Below the pieces are notes generated by a model that searched no databases, was not told the DNA's origin, and saw only the letters and a program-made list of their open reading frames with translations. From positions 1 through 48,909 of the forward strand of contig NZ_MZXV01000078.1 in NCBI RefSeq assembly GCF_003253745.1: a DNA stretch of 48,909 nt, written 5' to 3'. Positions 9,350 through 17,651 of the stretch are shown one piece after another (the stretch's first letter is position 1; every line of letters starts with the position of its first letter). This DNA is from Mesorhizobium kowhaii. GTDB lineage: Bacteria; Pseudomonadota; Alphaproteobacteria; Rhizobiales; Rhizobiaceae. The translations under genes were made by a program, and so were the position numbers.

Positions 9350-9766
9350 ATGGCTCGCAAGCTTGTCGGAAAATGTCTGTGCGGCGCTGTGCAATACGCC
9401 GTTCGGGACGAATTTGTTTACGCGGCCAACTGCCACTGTTCCAATTGCCGACGAACCACGGGTTCGGCCTTCAAGCCATTCGCCGGTATCGAGCGCGAGA
9501 AATTTGTCCTCACCGAAGGCGAGGACAAGCTTCTGATCTTTGGTGATCAAAGCGGCCATGATGCGCATTGCGGGCTGTGCGGTTCGTTACTCTACTCGCT
9601 CGTTCGCGAGGGGGCTTTTGTCCACGTGGCGATGGGAACCCTTGCCGACGATCCGTCCATCCGCCCGTCCGCTCATATCTTCGTCGGCTCCAAGGCGGGC
9701 TGGTTCACCATCACCGACAACCTGCCGCAATATCAAGAGCATGTCGTCGGAGCTGTCGACGAATAG
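9350..9766 (+). CDS. GFA/CENP-V family zinc-binding protein
   Basis: A 138-residue protein of the glutathione-dependent formaldehyde-activating (GFA) fold, a family of small zinc proteins; most members have no proven activity. The zinc ligands are visible as CLCGAV near residue 8, the central pair CHCSNC followed by RRTTGSAFKPFAG, and CGLCGSLLYS near residue 75. The length is standard for the family. The ATG at 9350 follows GGGATAAG. It stands alone between a palindromic repeat and a secreted-protein gene; a second, divergent GFA protein lies 0.8 kb downstream. Confidence 0.85.
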   Translation: MARKLVGKCLCGAVQYAVRDEFVYAANCHCSNCRRTTGSAFKPFAGIEREKFVLTEGEDKLLIFGDQSGHDAHCGLCGSLLYSLVREGAFVHVAMGTLADDPSIRPSAHIFVGSKAGWFTITDNLPQYQEHVVGAVDE

Positions 9767-9958
9767 GCGTCGGCCGGCCACGTAGCAATTTCTTGCGCCG
9801 ACTCACATTTGCGCTCACCATCACGGCATTGAGGGGAGACAAAAAGCATTTATGGCTGGGCGCGGCATATCTGCTAGCTGATGATCCAGCCGCTGGGAAG
9901 ACACGTTCCGGGAACGGGCAAGCGAAACGCTTGATGCTCGTTTGAAAGGAACGTTTCC

Positions 9959-10336
9959 ATGTCTGCTGCCACACCCAGATCGGCCAAAGCCGTTCACCCG
10001 GCCGGCCGACTCCTGTTTTCCCTGCTCGCAATTCCAATGATAGCAATGCTGTCGGCGCCGGCGCTGGCGCATGACGCCAAGCCGACCGCGGCGAAGCCGC
10101 AAGGCTGGAGCTATCCGTTCGCCTGCTGCGCCAACTACGATTGCCATGAAGTGTCGCAGACCTCGATCAGCGAGCGCCCGGATGGCTATGTCATCAAGGA
10201 CACCGGGGAGGTGTTGGCCTACAGCGACAGACGGATCAAGGATTCGCCCGACGGCGAATTCCATTGGTGCGCGCATGAAGCCGGACTCGATGCCGGCAAG
10301 ACCATCTGCCTGTTCGTGCCACCGTCATCCTACTAA
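9959..10336 (+). CDS. Secreted cysteine-containing protein of unknown function
   Basis: The 125-residue product has an N-terminal signal peptide (about residues 18-38, FSLLAIPMIAMLSAPALAHD). The mature part of about 90 residues has five cysteines (FACCANYDCHEV, HWCAHEAG, TICLFVPP), suggesting disulphides or metal binding in the periplasm. The ATG at 9959 follows GAAAGGAAC. Rhizobial genomes often carry small secreted proteins with the CCxxxDC pattern (recollection); no function is assigned. The TAA stop is also the first bases of a dispersed repeat. Confidence 0.75.
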   Translation: MSAATPRSAKAVHPAGRLLFSLLAIPMIAMLSAPALAHDAKPTAAKPQGWSYPFACCANYDCHEVSQTSISERPDGYVIKDTGEVLAYSDRRIKDSPDGEFHWCAHEAGLDAGKTICLFVPPSSY

Positions 10337-10416
10337 TGCATGTCGCTCAAAACGACATGCATGGAAACAAAGACTTAAAGCGCGTCGCATGAATCCGTTT
10401 CGACGCCACGCGCTTT
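10336..10416. repeat. Dispersed two-hairpin repeat, copy 1
   Basis: The first hairpin is ATGCATGTCG / CGACATGCAT (10336-10362), a 10-bp stem with a 7-nt loop. The second, 10377-10416, is AAAGCGCGT...ACGCGCTTT. The same two hairpins occur at 11814-11914 and, inverted, at 19346-19446. This copy has the short form of the first loop. Confidence 0.8.
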
Positions 10417-10560
10417 AGGCCTGGCCAGAAAGCTTAGGCCGACGCGTCATTTTTTGCGCTGCGCCAGCGTGTCTGGTGGTCTGCTGACAGACAGTTGTCA
10501 GGAGCGCCTGTTTATGCTGCTTTTGCCGCACCAGGCGGGGCGACAGGAGGGAGTTCGTTG

Positions 10561-10929
10561 ATGACCATCAAGGCAAGCTGTCACTGCAAGGCGACGACAT
10601 TCGAGGTTTCGCAGGCACCGCAGACGGTAACGCAATGCACCTGTTCGTTCTGCTCGAAACGCGGCTCGCTGTGGGCCTACTACCTCCCGTCGCAATTCAA
10701 GCTCACCAGCCCGCCGGAGAACGTTTCTGTCTACCAGTGGGGGTCGAAAACCGTAAAGCACGGTTTTTGCGCCACGTGCGGCTGCGGCACTTTCACGGAG
10801 ACGCCGGACTGGTCGACAGGCGAACCGGATTTCGACAATCCCAAGATCAGCGTCAATTCGCGGCTGTTCGATGATTTCGATCTCGACAAGGTCGAAGTGG
10901 TGGTCATCGACGGCAAGAACCTCTGGTAA
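10561..10929 (+). CDS. GFA/CENP-V family zinc-binding protein (second paralogue)
   Basis: A 122-residue GFA-fold protein with ligands in ASCHCKATTFEV, QCTCSFCSKRGSLWAYY and FCATCGCGTFTE. The ATG at 10561 has GGAGGGA upstream; an in-frame extension to 10495 would add 22 residues without such a site. It is only distantly similar to the protein at 9350-9766, so the two are not a recent tandem duplication. The enzymatic activity is unknown; many such proteins are misnamed formaldehyde-activating enzymes. Confidence 0.85.
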   Translation: MTIKASCHCKATTFEVSQAPQTVTQCTCSFCSKRGSLWAYYLPSQFKLTSPPENVSVYQWGSKTVKHGFCATCGCGTFTETPDWSTGEPDFDNPKISVNSRLFDDFDLDKVEVVVIDGKNLW

Positions 10930-11082
10930 CCTCGCGAGGAGGGCGACCGGCCAATTGGCGCCGGGGAAAAGCCGCGGCGGCAGCTTTTGCCGTTCCGTTT
11001 TTCGCCGCATTTCATGTTACAAGTCGCGGGAAGGGCTGATTTGGCGCCATCGCAATGGCGTGACTTGGAGAGGGACGATCCT

Positions 11083-11733
11083 ATGAAAAAGACTGTGCTC
11101 GTCGTCGTGGCGACGGCTTTGCTTGTGAGCGCCTGCACCACCACCGATCCGTACACGGGCGATCAGAAGATTTCCAACACCGCCGCTGGTGCCGGCCTTG
11201 GCGCCCTGGCGGGTGCCAGCCTTGGCCTACTTGCCGGCGGCAACGACCGCCGCAACGCGCTGATCGGCGCGGGCATCGGCGCGCTTGCCGGCGGTGCCAT
11301 CGGCGCTACCATGGACCAGAACGAGGCCGAGCTGCGCCGGCAGCTCGAGGGCACTGGTGTCAGCGTCACCCGCAGCGGCGACCAGATCATCCTCAACATG
11401 CCGTCCGACATCACCTTCAACACGGATCAGGATGCGGTGAAGCCCGGTTTCTACCAGGTGCTGAACTCGGTCGCGCTGGTGTTGAAGAAGTTCAAGCAGA
11501 CCACGGTCGACGTTTTCGGCCACACCGATTCGACCGGCGGCGACCAGCACAATTTCGATCTGTCGCAGCGTCGCGCGCTGGCGGTGGCCAACTACCTGTC
11601 CGGCCAGGGCGTCGATCAGCGCCGCTTCGCCGTCACCGGCTTTGGCAAGACGCGCCCGGTCGCGTCCAATGCGACGGCCGAAGGCCGCGCCCAGAACCGC
11701 CGCGTCGAGATCCAGCTGTCGCCGCTCACCTGA
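11083..11733 (+). CDS. OmpA-type peptidoglycan-binding lipoprotein (YiaD-like)
   Basis: An outer-membrane lipoprotein of 216 residues that should tether the envelope to peptidoglycan. A lipobox LLVSAC puts the lipidated cysteine near residue 16. A glycine-zipper segment (about residues 30-75, with AGAGLGALAGASLG and GAGIGALAGGAIGA) is followed by a C-terminal OmpA domain (about 105-215). The diaminopimelate-binding motif is recognisable in FGHTDSTGG, FDLSQRRALAVANYL and NRRVEIQL. The ATG at 11083 follows GAGAGGGA. A strong terminator follows. Confidence 0.92.
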   Translation: MKKTVLVVVATALLVSACTTTDPYTGDQKISNTAAGAGLGALAGASLGLLAGGNDRRNALIGAGIGALAGGAIGATMDQNEAELRRQLEGTGVSVTRSGDQIILNMPSDITFNTDQDAVKPGFYQVLNSVALVLKKFKQTTVDVFGHTDSTGGDQHNFDLSQRRALAVANYLSGQGVDQRRFAVTGFGKTRPVASNATAEGRAQNRRVEIQLSPLT

Positions 11734-11752
11734 TCTGTTGGCAAGCGAATGC

Positions 11753-11779
11753 AAAACGGCCCCACGTGGGGCCGTTTTT
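11753..11779 (+). terminator. Rho-independent terminator after OmpA-type gene
   Basis: A stem AAAACGGCCCCAC / GTGGGGCCGTTTT with essentially no loop gap is followed by T residues, 20 bp after the stop codon. Confidence 0.9.
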
Positions 11780-11813
11780 GTTTGAACGGACGTCGGCGCA
11801 GATTGGCGCACTA

Positions 11814-11915
11814 ATGCATGTCGCTCAAAAGTGGTGCCGGTTCGAGACAACGACATGCATAGAAACAAAGGCTCAAAGCGCGTCGCATGAATCCGTTTCG
11901 ACGCGACGCGATTTA
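11814..11915. repeat. Dispersed two-hairpin repeat, copy 2
   Basis: Same layout as 10336-10416: ATGCATGTCG (11814-11823) and CGACATGCAT (11851-11860), then AAAGCGCGTCGC...GCGACGCGATTTA. The first loop is longer and contains AAAAGTGGTGCCGG, which resembles the interior of the RIME-like element at 9234-9304. The element is therefore mosaic. Confidence 0.8.
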
Positions 11916-12075
11916 GAGAATTAGCTAGTTCTAATTAACTAGTTTCCCGCAACCATGGAAAGGAATAGCATTGTCCCTGTTCCGGAGGGATGAGGCGGTA
12001 CAACTGGCCGCGCAATCAGCATTTTTTCCCCGCCTCGGTCTTGCACGGCCAGATCAGAAAATCTGGGAGGAATGC

Positions 12076-12681
12076 ATGACAAGAACAGCCAGCCTTGGGC
12101 GTTGCGGCGTCCTGGCTTTAACAAGTCTTATAGGCGCATGGTTGGGCGTCGCTACGGCTGGGGCCGAGGACGCCAACAAAGCCGACATCGACGCCTTAAG
12201 AAAGTCGCTCGCCAAATATGAGGACTACACCGCCGCCGTCCGCGACCTCTATCTGTCGACAGTCGGCTGCGTCTACTACAGCGGAGAAAAGATACCCGGC
12301 GCGATGGATTACCCGAAAGGCGCCATGGGTATCCATTTCGTCAACGTCCCAAGTATCGGCCAGAAACTCGATCCGATGCACCCCAATGTGCTGATCTACG
12401 AACCGACGAAAAAAGGCCTGCGCCTGGTCGGGGTGGAATGGCTGGTGCCGCTGACGCCGGACATCAAAGCGCCGCCGAAGCTGTTTGGCCAAACCTTCAT
12501 GGGCCCGATGGAGGGACACTATCCGCTCATCCCAAGGGAGTTCGTCCACTACGATCTTCACGCCTGGCTCGGGGACAATCCGAACGGCATGTTCAGTCCG
12601 ACGAACCCGAATGTGAAATGCAACAAGGCCGAGTTTCCGATGCTGGAGAAACCGACCAAGATGATGCCTGGCCCGATGTAA
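12076..12681 (+). CDS. Secreted protein of unknown function
   Basis: The product is 201 residues from the ATG at 12076, which has GGGAGGAA just upstream; an in-frame extension to 11971 lacks such a site. A signal peptide (residues 1-30, ending ATAGAED) precedes a mature domain with CVYYSGEK, the segment GIHFVNVPSIG, a central VGVEWLVPLTPD and a histidine-containing FVHYDLHAWLGDNPNG. Two cysteines in the mature part could pair. The VEWLVP...LHAWLW-type pattern is common in conserved hypothetical secreted proteins (recollection). No function is assigned. Confidence 0.8.
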   Translation: MTRTASLGRCGVLALTSLIGAWLGVATAGAEDANKADIDALRKSLAKYEDYTAAVRDLYLSTVGCVYYSGEKIPGAMDYPKGAMGIHFVNVPSIGQKLDPMHPNVLIYEPTKKGLRLVGVEWLVPLTPDIKAPPKLFGQTFMGPMEGHYPLIPREFVHYDLHAWLGDNPNGMFSPTNPNVKCNKAEFPMLEKPTKMMPGPM

Positions 12682-12711
12682 CGGGTGAGCCGGGCTTGGA
12701 GCATACGCAGG

Positions 12712-12740
12712 GGCAAGCCGGATGGCCGGCTTGCCTTTGT
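12712..12740 (+). terminator. Rho-independent terminator
   Basis: Stem GGCAAGCCGG / CCGGCTTGCC with loop ATGG, followed by TTTGTT, 30 bp after the stop of the secreted-protein gene. The convergent DUF2798 gene ends just beyond it. Confidence 0.75.
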
Positions 12741-12751
12741 TGGCGATGCCG

Positions 12752-13024
12752 TCAGGACGAGGTCGGCTGATCGACAATTGCCGCAACGATCCGGCGCACG
12801 ATCGGCAAGACCAGCAGCAGACTCGGAAACGCCACAAGCCATGATGCTCCCCATGCATACGGCCAGGTCGCCACGAAACCGGTTGTCCAGCCCGCATTGA
12901 TCAGCGTCGATACCGCGGAAACAATGCACGACATCAGGATGGAAAGAACGAATGGCATTACCAGCGCATTGTAGGAGGGCGGTAGTTTCCTCGATTTCAA
13001 AACCTTGTCCGATAACGCTCGCAT
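12752..13024 (-). CDS. DUF2798 family membrane protein
   Basis: A 90-residue protein with two hydrophobic segments (about residues 24-44 and 60-80) and the DUF2798-type features ...VMPFVLSILMSCIVS and FVATWPYAWGASWLVAFP. It is expected in the inner membrane; the function of the family is not known. The ATG at 13024 follows AGGAGA; a TTG three bases further upstream is the only alternative. It lies 47 bp downstream of the NmrA-like gene on the same strand, so the two may be co-transcribed. Confidence 0.8.
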   Translation of the reverse strand: MRALSDKVLKSRKLPPSYNALVMPFVLSILMSCIVSAVSTLINAGWTTGFVATWPYAWGASWLVAFPSLLLVLPIVRRIVAAIVDQPTSS

Positions 13025-13071
13025 CAAGTATCTCCTGTTCAGAAAGTGGACGTATGCGCGGCTGAGCGCGA

Positions 13072-13953
13072 TCAGGTGGCATGCGCCGTTTGCAGGGCCA
13101 GGTTCCGAATGAAGCTGCGCAACGAACGCGGTTCCCGGCCCAAGGCGGTGCGCAATGTCAGACTGTTCCCGCCAAGGCCATAGTCGGCGTAGTGGCCATA
13201 TACCTTGGCCAACAATTGCATCTGGCGGTCACTGTAGGGGAGGCGGGCATTCGCGGCCCACTCGGCAAATGTCGGCTCGCCCGCGAAGACCGGGCGGCCA
13301 AGTTCCTCTCCCATTATTGACGCGATCTCTTCCCGGCTATGCATACCCGCGCATAATTCGATCGTCGCATAGGACAGTCGCGCTTCGGTCAATGCGATCG
13401 CTGCCACTTCGGCAACATCGCGGTAGTCGACACGCGCCACCTTCGCTGTCTTTGGAAACGGTTCCGAGAAAACACCATGCTCAACGACGGACGGCCAGGC
13501 CGCTGCGATATTCTGCATGAAATTGGCCGGGTGCAGGATCGTGTATTCCATCGTTGTCGAGTAGAGAGCGTCCTCGACGGGCACCTTGCTCGCATGGTTT
13601 TCCAGCTTCGTATTGGTCGGCTGGATCACCGACGAGAAGACGAATTTTTGAACGCCCGCCTGCGCCGCAGCCTCAACCATGGCAACCCCCATGGCGGCTT
13701 CATCGGGGGCAAAGGCCGGTCCAATATGGAAGACCCCGGCGACGCCCTCGACGGCTCTTTCGAGGCTCCGGCGATTGCGCAAATCGCCAGTGGCGACCTC
13801 GGATGCGCCTAGCATTCGGGCCTTCTCGGCGTTCGCCGGATCATGGACGAGCGCTCGAACCGTGGCATTGCGGCGCACAAGTTCGGGCACGACCAGTCCG
13901 GCGAATCGACCGCTGGCGCCAACAACCAGCACGGTTGGATTGAGTGCTTGCAT
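13072..13953 (-). CDS. NmrA-like NAD(P)-binding protein (atypical SDR)
   Basis: A 293-residue Rossmann protein. The N-terminal TVLVVGASGRFAGLVVPEL carries the GASG-type dinucleotide-binding loop. It is followed by NmrA/NAD(P)H-quinone-oxidoreductase-type features (RALVHDP, ATGDLRNRRSLERAV, GVFHIGPAF, FVFSSVIQP). The usual SDR catalytic Tyr-x3-Lys is not evident, as in redox-sensing NmrA/QOR2-type members. It is divergent from the LysR gene at 14073, which probably controls it from the 119-bp shared intergenic region. Confidence 0.85.
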   Translation of the reverse strand: MQALNPTVLVVGASGRFAGLVVPELVRRNATVRALVHDPANAEKARMLGASEVATGDLRNRRSLERAVEGVAGVFHIGPAFAPDEAAMGVAMVEAAAQAGVQKFVFSSVIQPTNTKLENHASKVPVEDALYSTTMEYTILHPANFMQNIAAAWPSVVEHGVFSEPFPKTAKVARVDYRDVAEVAAIALTEARLSYATIELCAGMHSREEIASIMGEELGRPVFAGEPTFAEWAANARLPYSDRQMQLLAKVYGHYADYGLGGNSLTLRTALGREPRSLRSFIRNLALQTAHAT

Positions 13954-14010
13954 GACAACTCCCTTCCCACAAGCCTGTCCTCGCGGGACAACTTACAGGG
14001 AGGTACGATG

Positions 14011-14044
14011 TCGCAATCGGTGTTACAATTGTCCGATTTTGCGA
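14011..14044. promoter_or_regulatory. Candidate LysR operator between NmrA-like and LysR genes
   Basis: An interrupted inverted repeat TCGCAATCGG ... CCGATTTTGCGA flanks GTTACAATTGT, which itself contains the palindrome ACAATTGT. It lies 29 bases upstream of the LysR start, in the usual place for a LysR-type binding site serving a divergent pair. Assignment is by position and symmetry only. Confidence 0.45.
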
Positions 14045-14072
14045 TAGATTATGTCGATTGCCGGGAGAATGC

Positions 14073-14966
14073 ATGAGCCGGATAGACGATTTCGAGGCTT
14101 TCATCGCGATCATCGAGCATGGAAGTCTGACGACTGCCGCGCGCCGGCTGAACCGCTCGCTGCAGTCGGTCAGCCGGTCCTTGGCGGCGCTGGAGGAATC
14201 AGTCGGCGTCGAGCTGGTCCACAGGACAACGCGTCGCTCGACACCGAGTGAAGTCGGGGCAGCCTTTTTCAACCGGATCAAACCCGCGGTCGACGAAATA
14301 AACGACGCAAGACTTCAAGCGATCAATCAACGATCGGAGCCATCAGGCGTCCTGCGCGTCGGGGCGCCAGTTCTGTTTGGCCCGAACGTCCTGATGCCTG
14401 TCATCGCCGAATACATGCGGACGTATCCCCGGGTCGAGGTCGATCTTCAACTTTCCGATGGATTTGCCGATCTTGGTGCCGAAGGTCTCGATCTGGCAAT
14501 ACGCATCGGCGACTTGCCGGATTCCAACTTGAAAGCTAAACGCCTGGGGGCGTTGCGGCGCGTTGTGTTCGGCGCACCTTCCTATTTTGCGCGGTGCGGC
14601 CGGCCGACCCATCCCTTCGAACTGAATGAGCACAGTTGCATCATCAGAACCGTTAACGAGCGTCCAGGTGAATGGACGTTTCAGATCGACGGGAAACCCC
14701 GGACCGTGAAGGTCGCAGGCGCTTTTCGCTCCAATCTGATGACCTCGGTCTATGCCGCCGCAGTCCACGGACTGGGTTTGGGCTTCTCGCCTCTTTGGCA
14801 GATAAGACATTTGGTGGACGATGGTCGCGTCGAGCTGGTTTTGACGGAATTCGAGCCGGCGCCGGTGCCGATCCATGCCTTGTGGCAGGAAGGCCGGTCA
14901 TCTTCGGCCAAGGTTCGCGCGTTTCTGGATTTATTAGCATCCCGCCTGGAACTCAAAAGCCTGTAG
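14073..14966 (+). CDS. LysR family transcriptional regulator
   Basis: A 297-residue LysR-type regulator: winged helix-turn-helix at residues 1-60 (DDFEAFIAIIEHGSLTTAAR, SLQSVSRSLAALEESVGVEL) and a periplasmic-binding-protein-like effector domain from about 90. The ATG at 14073 follows GGGAGAATGC. It is divergent from the NmrA-like oxidoreductase and presumably regulates it and itself; the inducer is unknown. Confidence 0.9.
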   Translation: MSRIDDFEAFIAIIEHGSLTTAARRLNRSLQSVSRSLAALEESVGVELVHRTTRRSTPSEVGAAFFNRIKPAVDEINDARLQAINQRSEPSGVLRVGAPVLFGPNVLMPVIAEYMRTYPRVEVDLQLSDGFADLGAEGLDLAIRIGDLPDSNLKAKRLGALRRVVFGAPSYFARCGRPTHPFELNEHSCIIRTVNERPGEWTFQIDGKPRTVKVAGAFRSNLMTSVYAAAVHGLGLGFSPLWQIRHLVDDGRVELVLTEFEPAPVPIHALWQEGRSSSAKVRAFLDLLASRLELKSL

Positions 14967-15101
14967 CATCGACCGGCTATTTGAAGCGCCCAGGTCAGGA
15001 GTGACCGGGGCCTGTTTTGCGGTTACCGCGCATGGCGCCGATTGATCCGGGAGCGGGCTCCAAGAGAGCTGCGCATCCTCGGGACGCGCGGCTCTATGGT
15101 A

Positions 15102-16745
15102 TCAGACCTTGGCGACGATCCGCATGAAGGCCGGCATGTCGTCGCCGAAGCCGACGGTGGTGTCATTGTCTTCCTGGCGGTGGCGGGCAGGGCGATTGCT
15201 GTCGCGCTGCGGCCTGGTGTCACCACGTTCCGGAGCGCGCTGTTCGTTACGATCGGACGATTTGCGCTCGGTGTTTTCCGAGCGGATCGCATCCTTGCGC
15301 GCGCGCCGTTCACCGATGTCGGCGACTTCGACCTCAGCCACCACGGGCTGATCCTCGCGTACCGTTGCCGGTGCCGCATCTTCGCTGTGCCTGGCGTGGC
15401 GTTCGCGTGGTTTGCGCTCGCCCCTGTCCTTGCGATCGTCGTCCTTGCGGCCGGCGCGGCGCGGTGCGCCTTTGCCACGGCGCGGAGCATCGTCCTCGCC
15501 GCCTTCGCTGGCGACCACTGTCGACAGGTCGCCATCATGCCACTCGATCTTGTTGCCGATCAGCCGCTCGATGGCGTCGATATACTTGGTGTCCGACTTG
15601 GTCGCGATGGTGAAGGATTTGCCCGAGCGCCCGGCGCGGCCGGTGCGGCCGATGCGGTGGACATAGTCCTCGGCATGGATCGGTACGTCATAATTGAAGA
15701 CGTGGCTGACGTCAGGGATGTCGAGGCCACGTGCGGCGACGTCGGAAGCGACCAGATAGCGCAGCTTGCCGTCGCGGAAATTGGCCAGCATCTGCATGCG
15801 CGCACGCTGGTCCATGTCGCCATGCAGCGCGCCGGCGTCGAAATCATACTTCAGCAGCGAGCGGAACAGCTCGGACACCTCGACCTTGCGGTTGCAGAAG
15901 ATGATGGCGTTCTTCAGCTCCGCGTCCTCGGCCTTCATCAGGTTGCGCAGCGTCTCGCGCTTGTCCCAGGGCTTGGAACCGGATTTGACCAGGCGCTGGA
16001 TGATGTTGGTGGCGGCCGACGCAGCCTTCGAGACTTCGACGCGCACCGGCGCGTGCAGGAATTTCTCGGTGAGCTTGGTGATTTCCGGCGGCATTGTCGC
16101 CGAGAAGAACAGCGTCTGCCTGGTGAACGGGATCATCTCGCAGATGCGCTCGATGTCGGGGATGAAGCCCATGTCGAGCATACGGTCCGCTTCGTCGATG
16201 ACGAGGATCTCGACGCCGTTGAGCAACAGCTTGCCGCGCTCGCGGTGGTCGAGCAGGCGGCCGGGTGTCGCGATCAGCACGTCGGCGCCACGCTCCAGCT
16301 TCTTGTCCTGTTCGTCGAACGAGACACCGCCGATCAAGAGCGCGATGTTGAGCTTGTGGTTCTTGCCGTATCTGATGAAATTCTCTTCGACCTGTGCGGC
16401 GAGCTCGCGGGTCGGCTCCAGGATCAGCGTGCGCGGCATGCGGGCGCGGGCCCGGCCTTTTTCGAGGCGGGTCAGCATTGGCAGCACGAAGGAAGCCGTC
16501 TTGCCGGTGCCGGTCTGGGCGATGCCCAAAATATCCTTGCCGAGCAAGGCGTGCGGTATGGCGCCGGCCTGGATCGGAGTCGGCTGGGTGTAGCCGGCAT
16601 CGGTGACTGCGGAAAGGACCTTCGGCGACAGGCCGAGGTCTGAAAATGTCAACGCTTCTGGAGCGATCGTGGTGTCTGAGGACAAGTGTTGTTGTCTTTG
16701 GCTGGTTCGGGGAAGCGCAACGGCGTCTGTCGCGGCAAGCGCCAC
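15102..16745 (-). CDS. DEAD-box ATP-dependent RNA helicase (RhlE-like)
   Basis: An RNA helicase for ribosome assembly or RNA decay. The core (about residues 30-390) shows the Q motif (TFSDLGLS, YTQPTPIQ), motif I AQTGTGKT, motif II VIDEADRMLD, motif III SAT, and motif VI HRIGRTGRAGRSG. The C-terminal 150 residues are a charged disordered tail of R/D/K-rich blocks (RKDDDRKDRGERKPRERHAR) that ends with a short conserved-looking VGFGDDMPAFMRIVAKV. The start is uncertain: GTG at 16745 is the longest, a TTG about 60 bases inside gives a product that begins close to the Q motif, and neither has a strong ribosome-binding site. Confidence 0.92.
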   Translation of the reverse strand: MALAATDAVALPRTSQRQQHLSSDTTIAPEALTFSDLGLSPKVLSAVTDAGYTQPTPIQAGAIPHALLGKDILGIAQTGTGKTASFVLPMLTRLEKGRARARMPRTLILEPTRELAAQVEENFIRYGKNHKLNIALLIGGVSFDEQDKKLERGADVLIATPGRLLDHRERGKLLLNGVEILVIDEADRMLDMGFIPDIERICEMIPFTRQTLFFSATMPPEITKLTEKFLHAPVRVEVSKAASAATNIIQRLVKSGSKPWDKRETLRNLMKAEDAELKNAIIFCNRKVEVSELFRSLLKYDFDAGALHGDMDQRARMQMLANFRDGKLRYLVASDVAARGLDIPDVSHVFNYDVPIHAEDYVHRIGRTGRAGRSGKSFTIATKSDTKYIDAIERLIGNKIEWHDGDLSTVVASEGGEDDAPRRGKGAPRRAGRKDDDRKDRGERKPRERHARHSEDAAPATVREDQPVVAEVEVADIGERRARKDAIRSENTERKSSDRNEQRAPERGDTRPQRDSNRPARHRQEDNDTTVGFGDDMPAFMRIVAKV

Positions 16746-16877
16746 GCGCCTGCAAGATTGGTATTGCGATTAGGCGCAAGCCCACGATTTGTCAACAGAA
16801 ACGGGCGGCAATGGCACGATTGTGAAGTTGTAACCTTAATCGCAATGCTTAATCGAGGTGTCGGTAGCTGCGCCAGC

Positions 16878-17651
16878 TCAGTAGCGGAACTGCTCTGCGA
16901 GAATGCGTTCGTTCCAGGAATGATTGGGATCGAACAGCAATGTTGCGGTCGCGGTTGGTGATTCCCGCACCGTTACCGAGGTCACTGCCTTGACCTCGGT
17001 ATGGTCGGCGGCGGCGTTCACTGGCCGCTTTTCCGGCTCGAGGATGTCGAAGCGCACGGTCGCCTTGTTGGAGAGCAGCGCGCCGCGCCAGCGGCGCGGG
17101 CGAAACGGGCTGACCGGGGTCAGCGCCAAGAGTGGCGCGTCGAGTGGCAGGATCGGCCCATGCGCGGAAAGATTGTAGGCGGTGGATCCGGCCGGCGTCG
17201 CGATCATCACGCCGTCACAGCTTAGTTCCTCGAGCCGTACCTGCTCGTCGACGGTAATGCGGATCTTGGCCGTCTGATAGGATTGGCGCCAGAGCGCCAC
17301 CTCGTTGATCGCCAGCGCCGAAACCGTTTCGCCTTCCGAAGTCACCGCCAGCATCTCCAGCGGGCGGATCGTTTCGGCGACGGCGGCCGCGAGACGCTCG
17401 GTGAGGCCACCGGAACGATATTCATTCATCAGGAAACCGATGGTGCCACGGTTCATGCCGTAGACCTTCTTGCCCGTCCCCATCGTGTCGCGCAGGGTCT
17501 GCAGCAGGAAGCCGTCACCGCCAAGGGCGACGACGATCCCGGCATCCTCGATGGAGGACTGTCCATAGCGCGCCGACAGGCTTTCCAGCGCCGTCTTGGC
17601 GTCAGCAGTGTCGGACGAGACGAAGGCGATGCGGCTGACGGCTTGGCTCAT
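16878..17651 (-). CDS. nadK: NAD kinase
   Basis: This enzyme makes NADP+ by ATP-dependent phosphorylation of NAD+. The 257-residue protein has the GGDG motif at residues 44-47 (VALGGDGFLLQTLR), the NE motif in LAINEVALWRQS, and the conserved CDGVMIATPAGSTAY region. The start at 17651 (GGGGAG upstream) is preferred over a frame-open extension to 17771. It lies 132 bp from the DEAD-box gene, same strand. Confidence 0.95.
   Translation of the reverse strand: MSQAVSRIAFVSSDTADAKTALESLSARYGQSSIEDAGIVVALGGDGFLLQTLRDTMGTGKKVYGMNRGTIGFLMNEYRSGGLTERLAAAVAETIRPLEMLAVTSEGETVSALAINEVALWRQSYQTAKIRITVDEQVRLEELSCDGVMIATPAGSTAYNLSAHGPILPLDAPLLALTPVSPFRPRRWRGALLSNKATVRFDILEPEKRPVNAAADHTEVKAVTSVTVRESPTATATLLFDPNHSWNERILAEQFRY

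Noticed and set aside
15042..16643. 533-codon plus-strand frame opposite the DEAD-box helicase
   Set aside because: The helicase motifs on the minus strand decide; the plus-strand translation has no family features.
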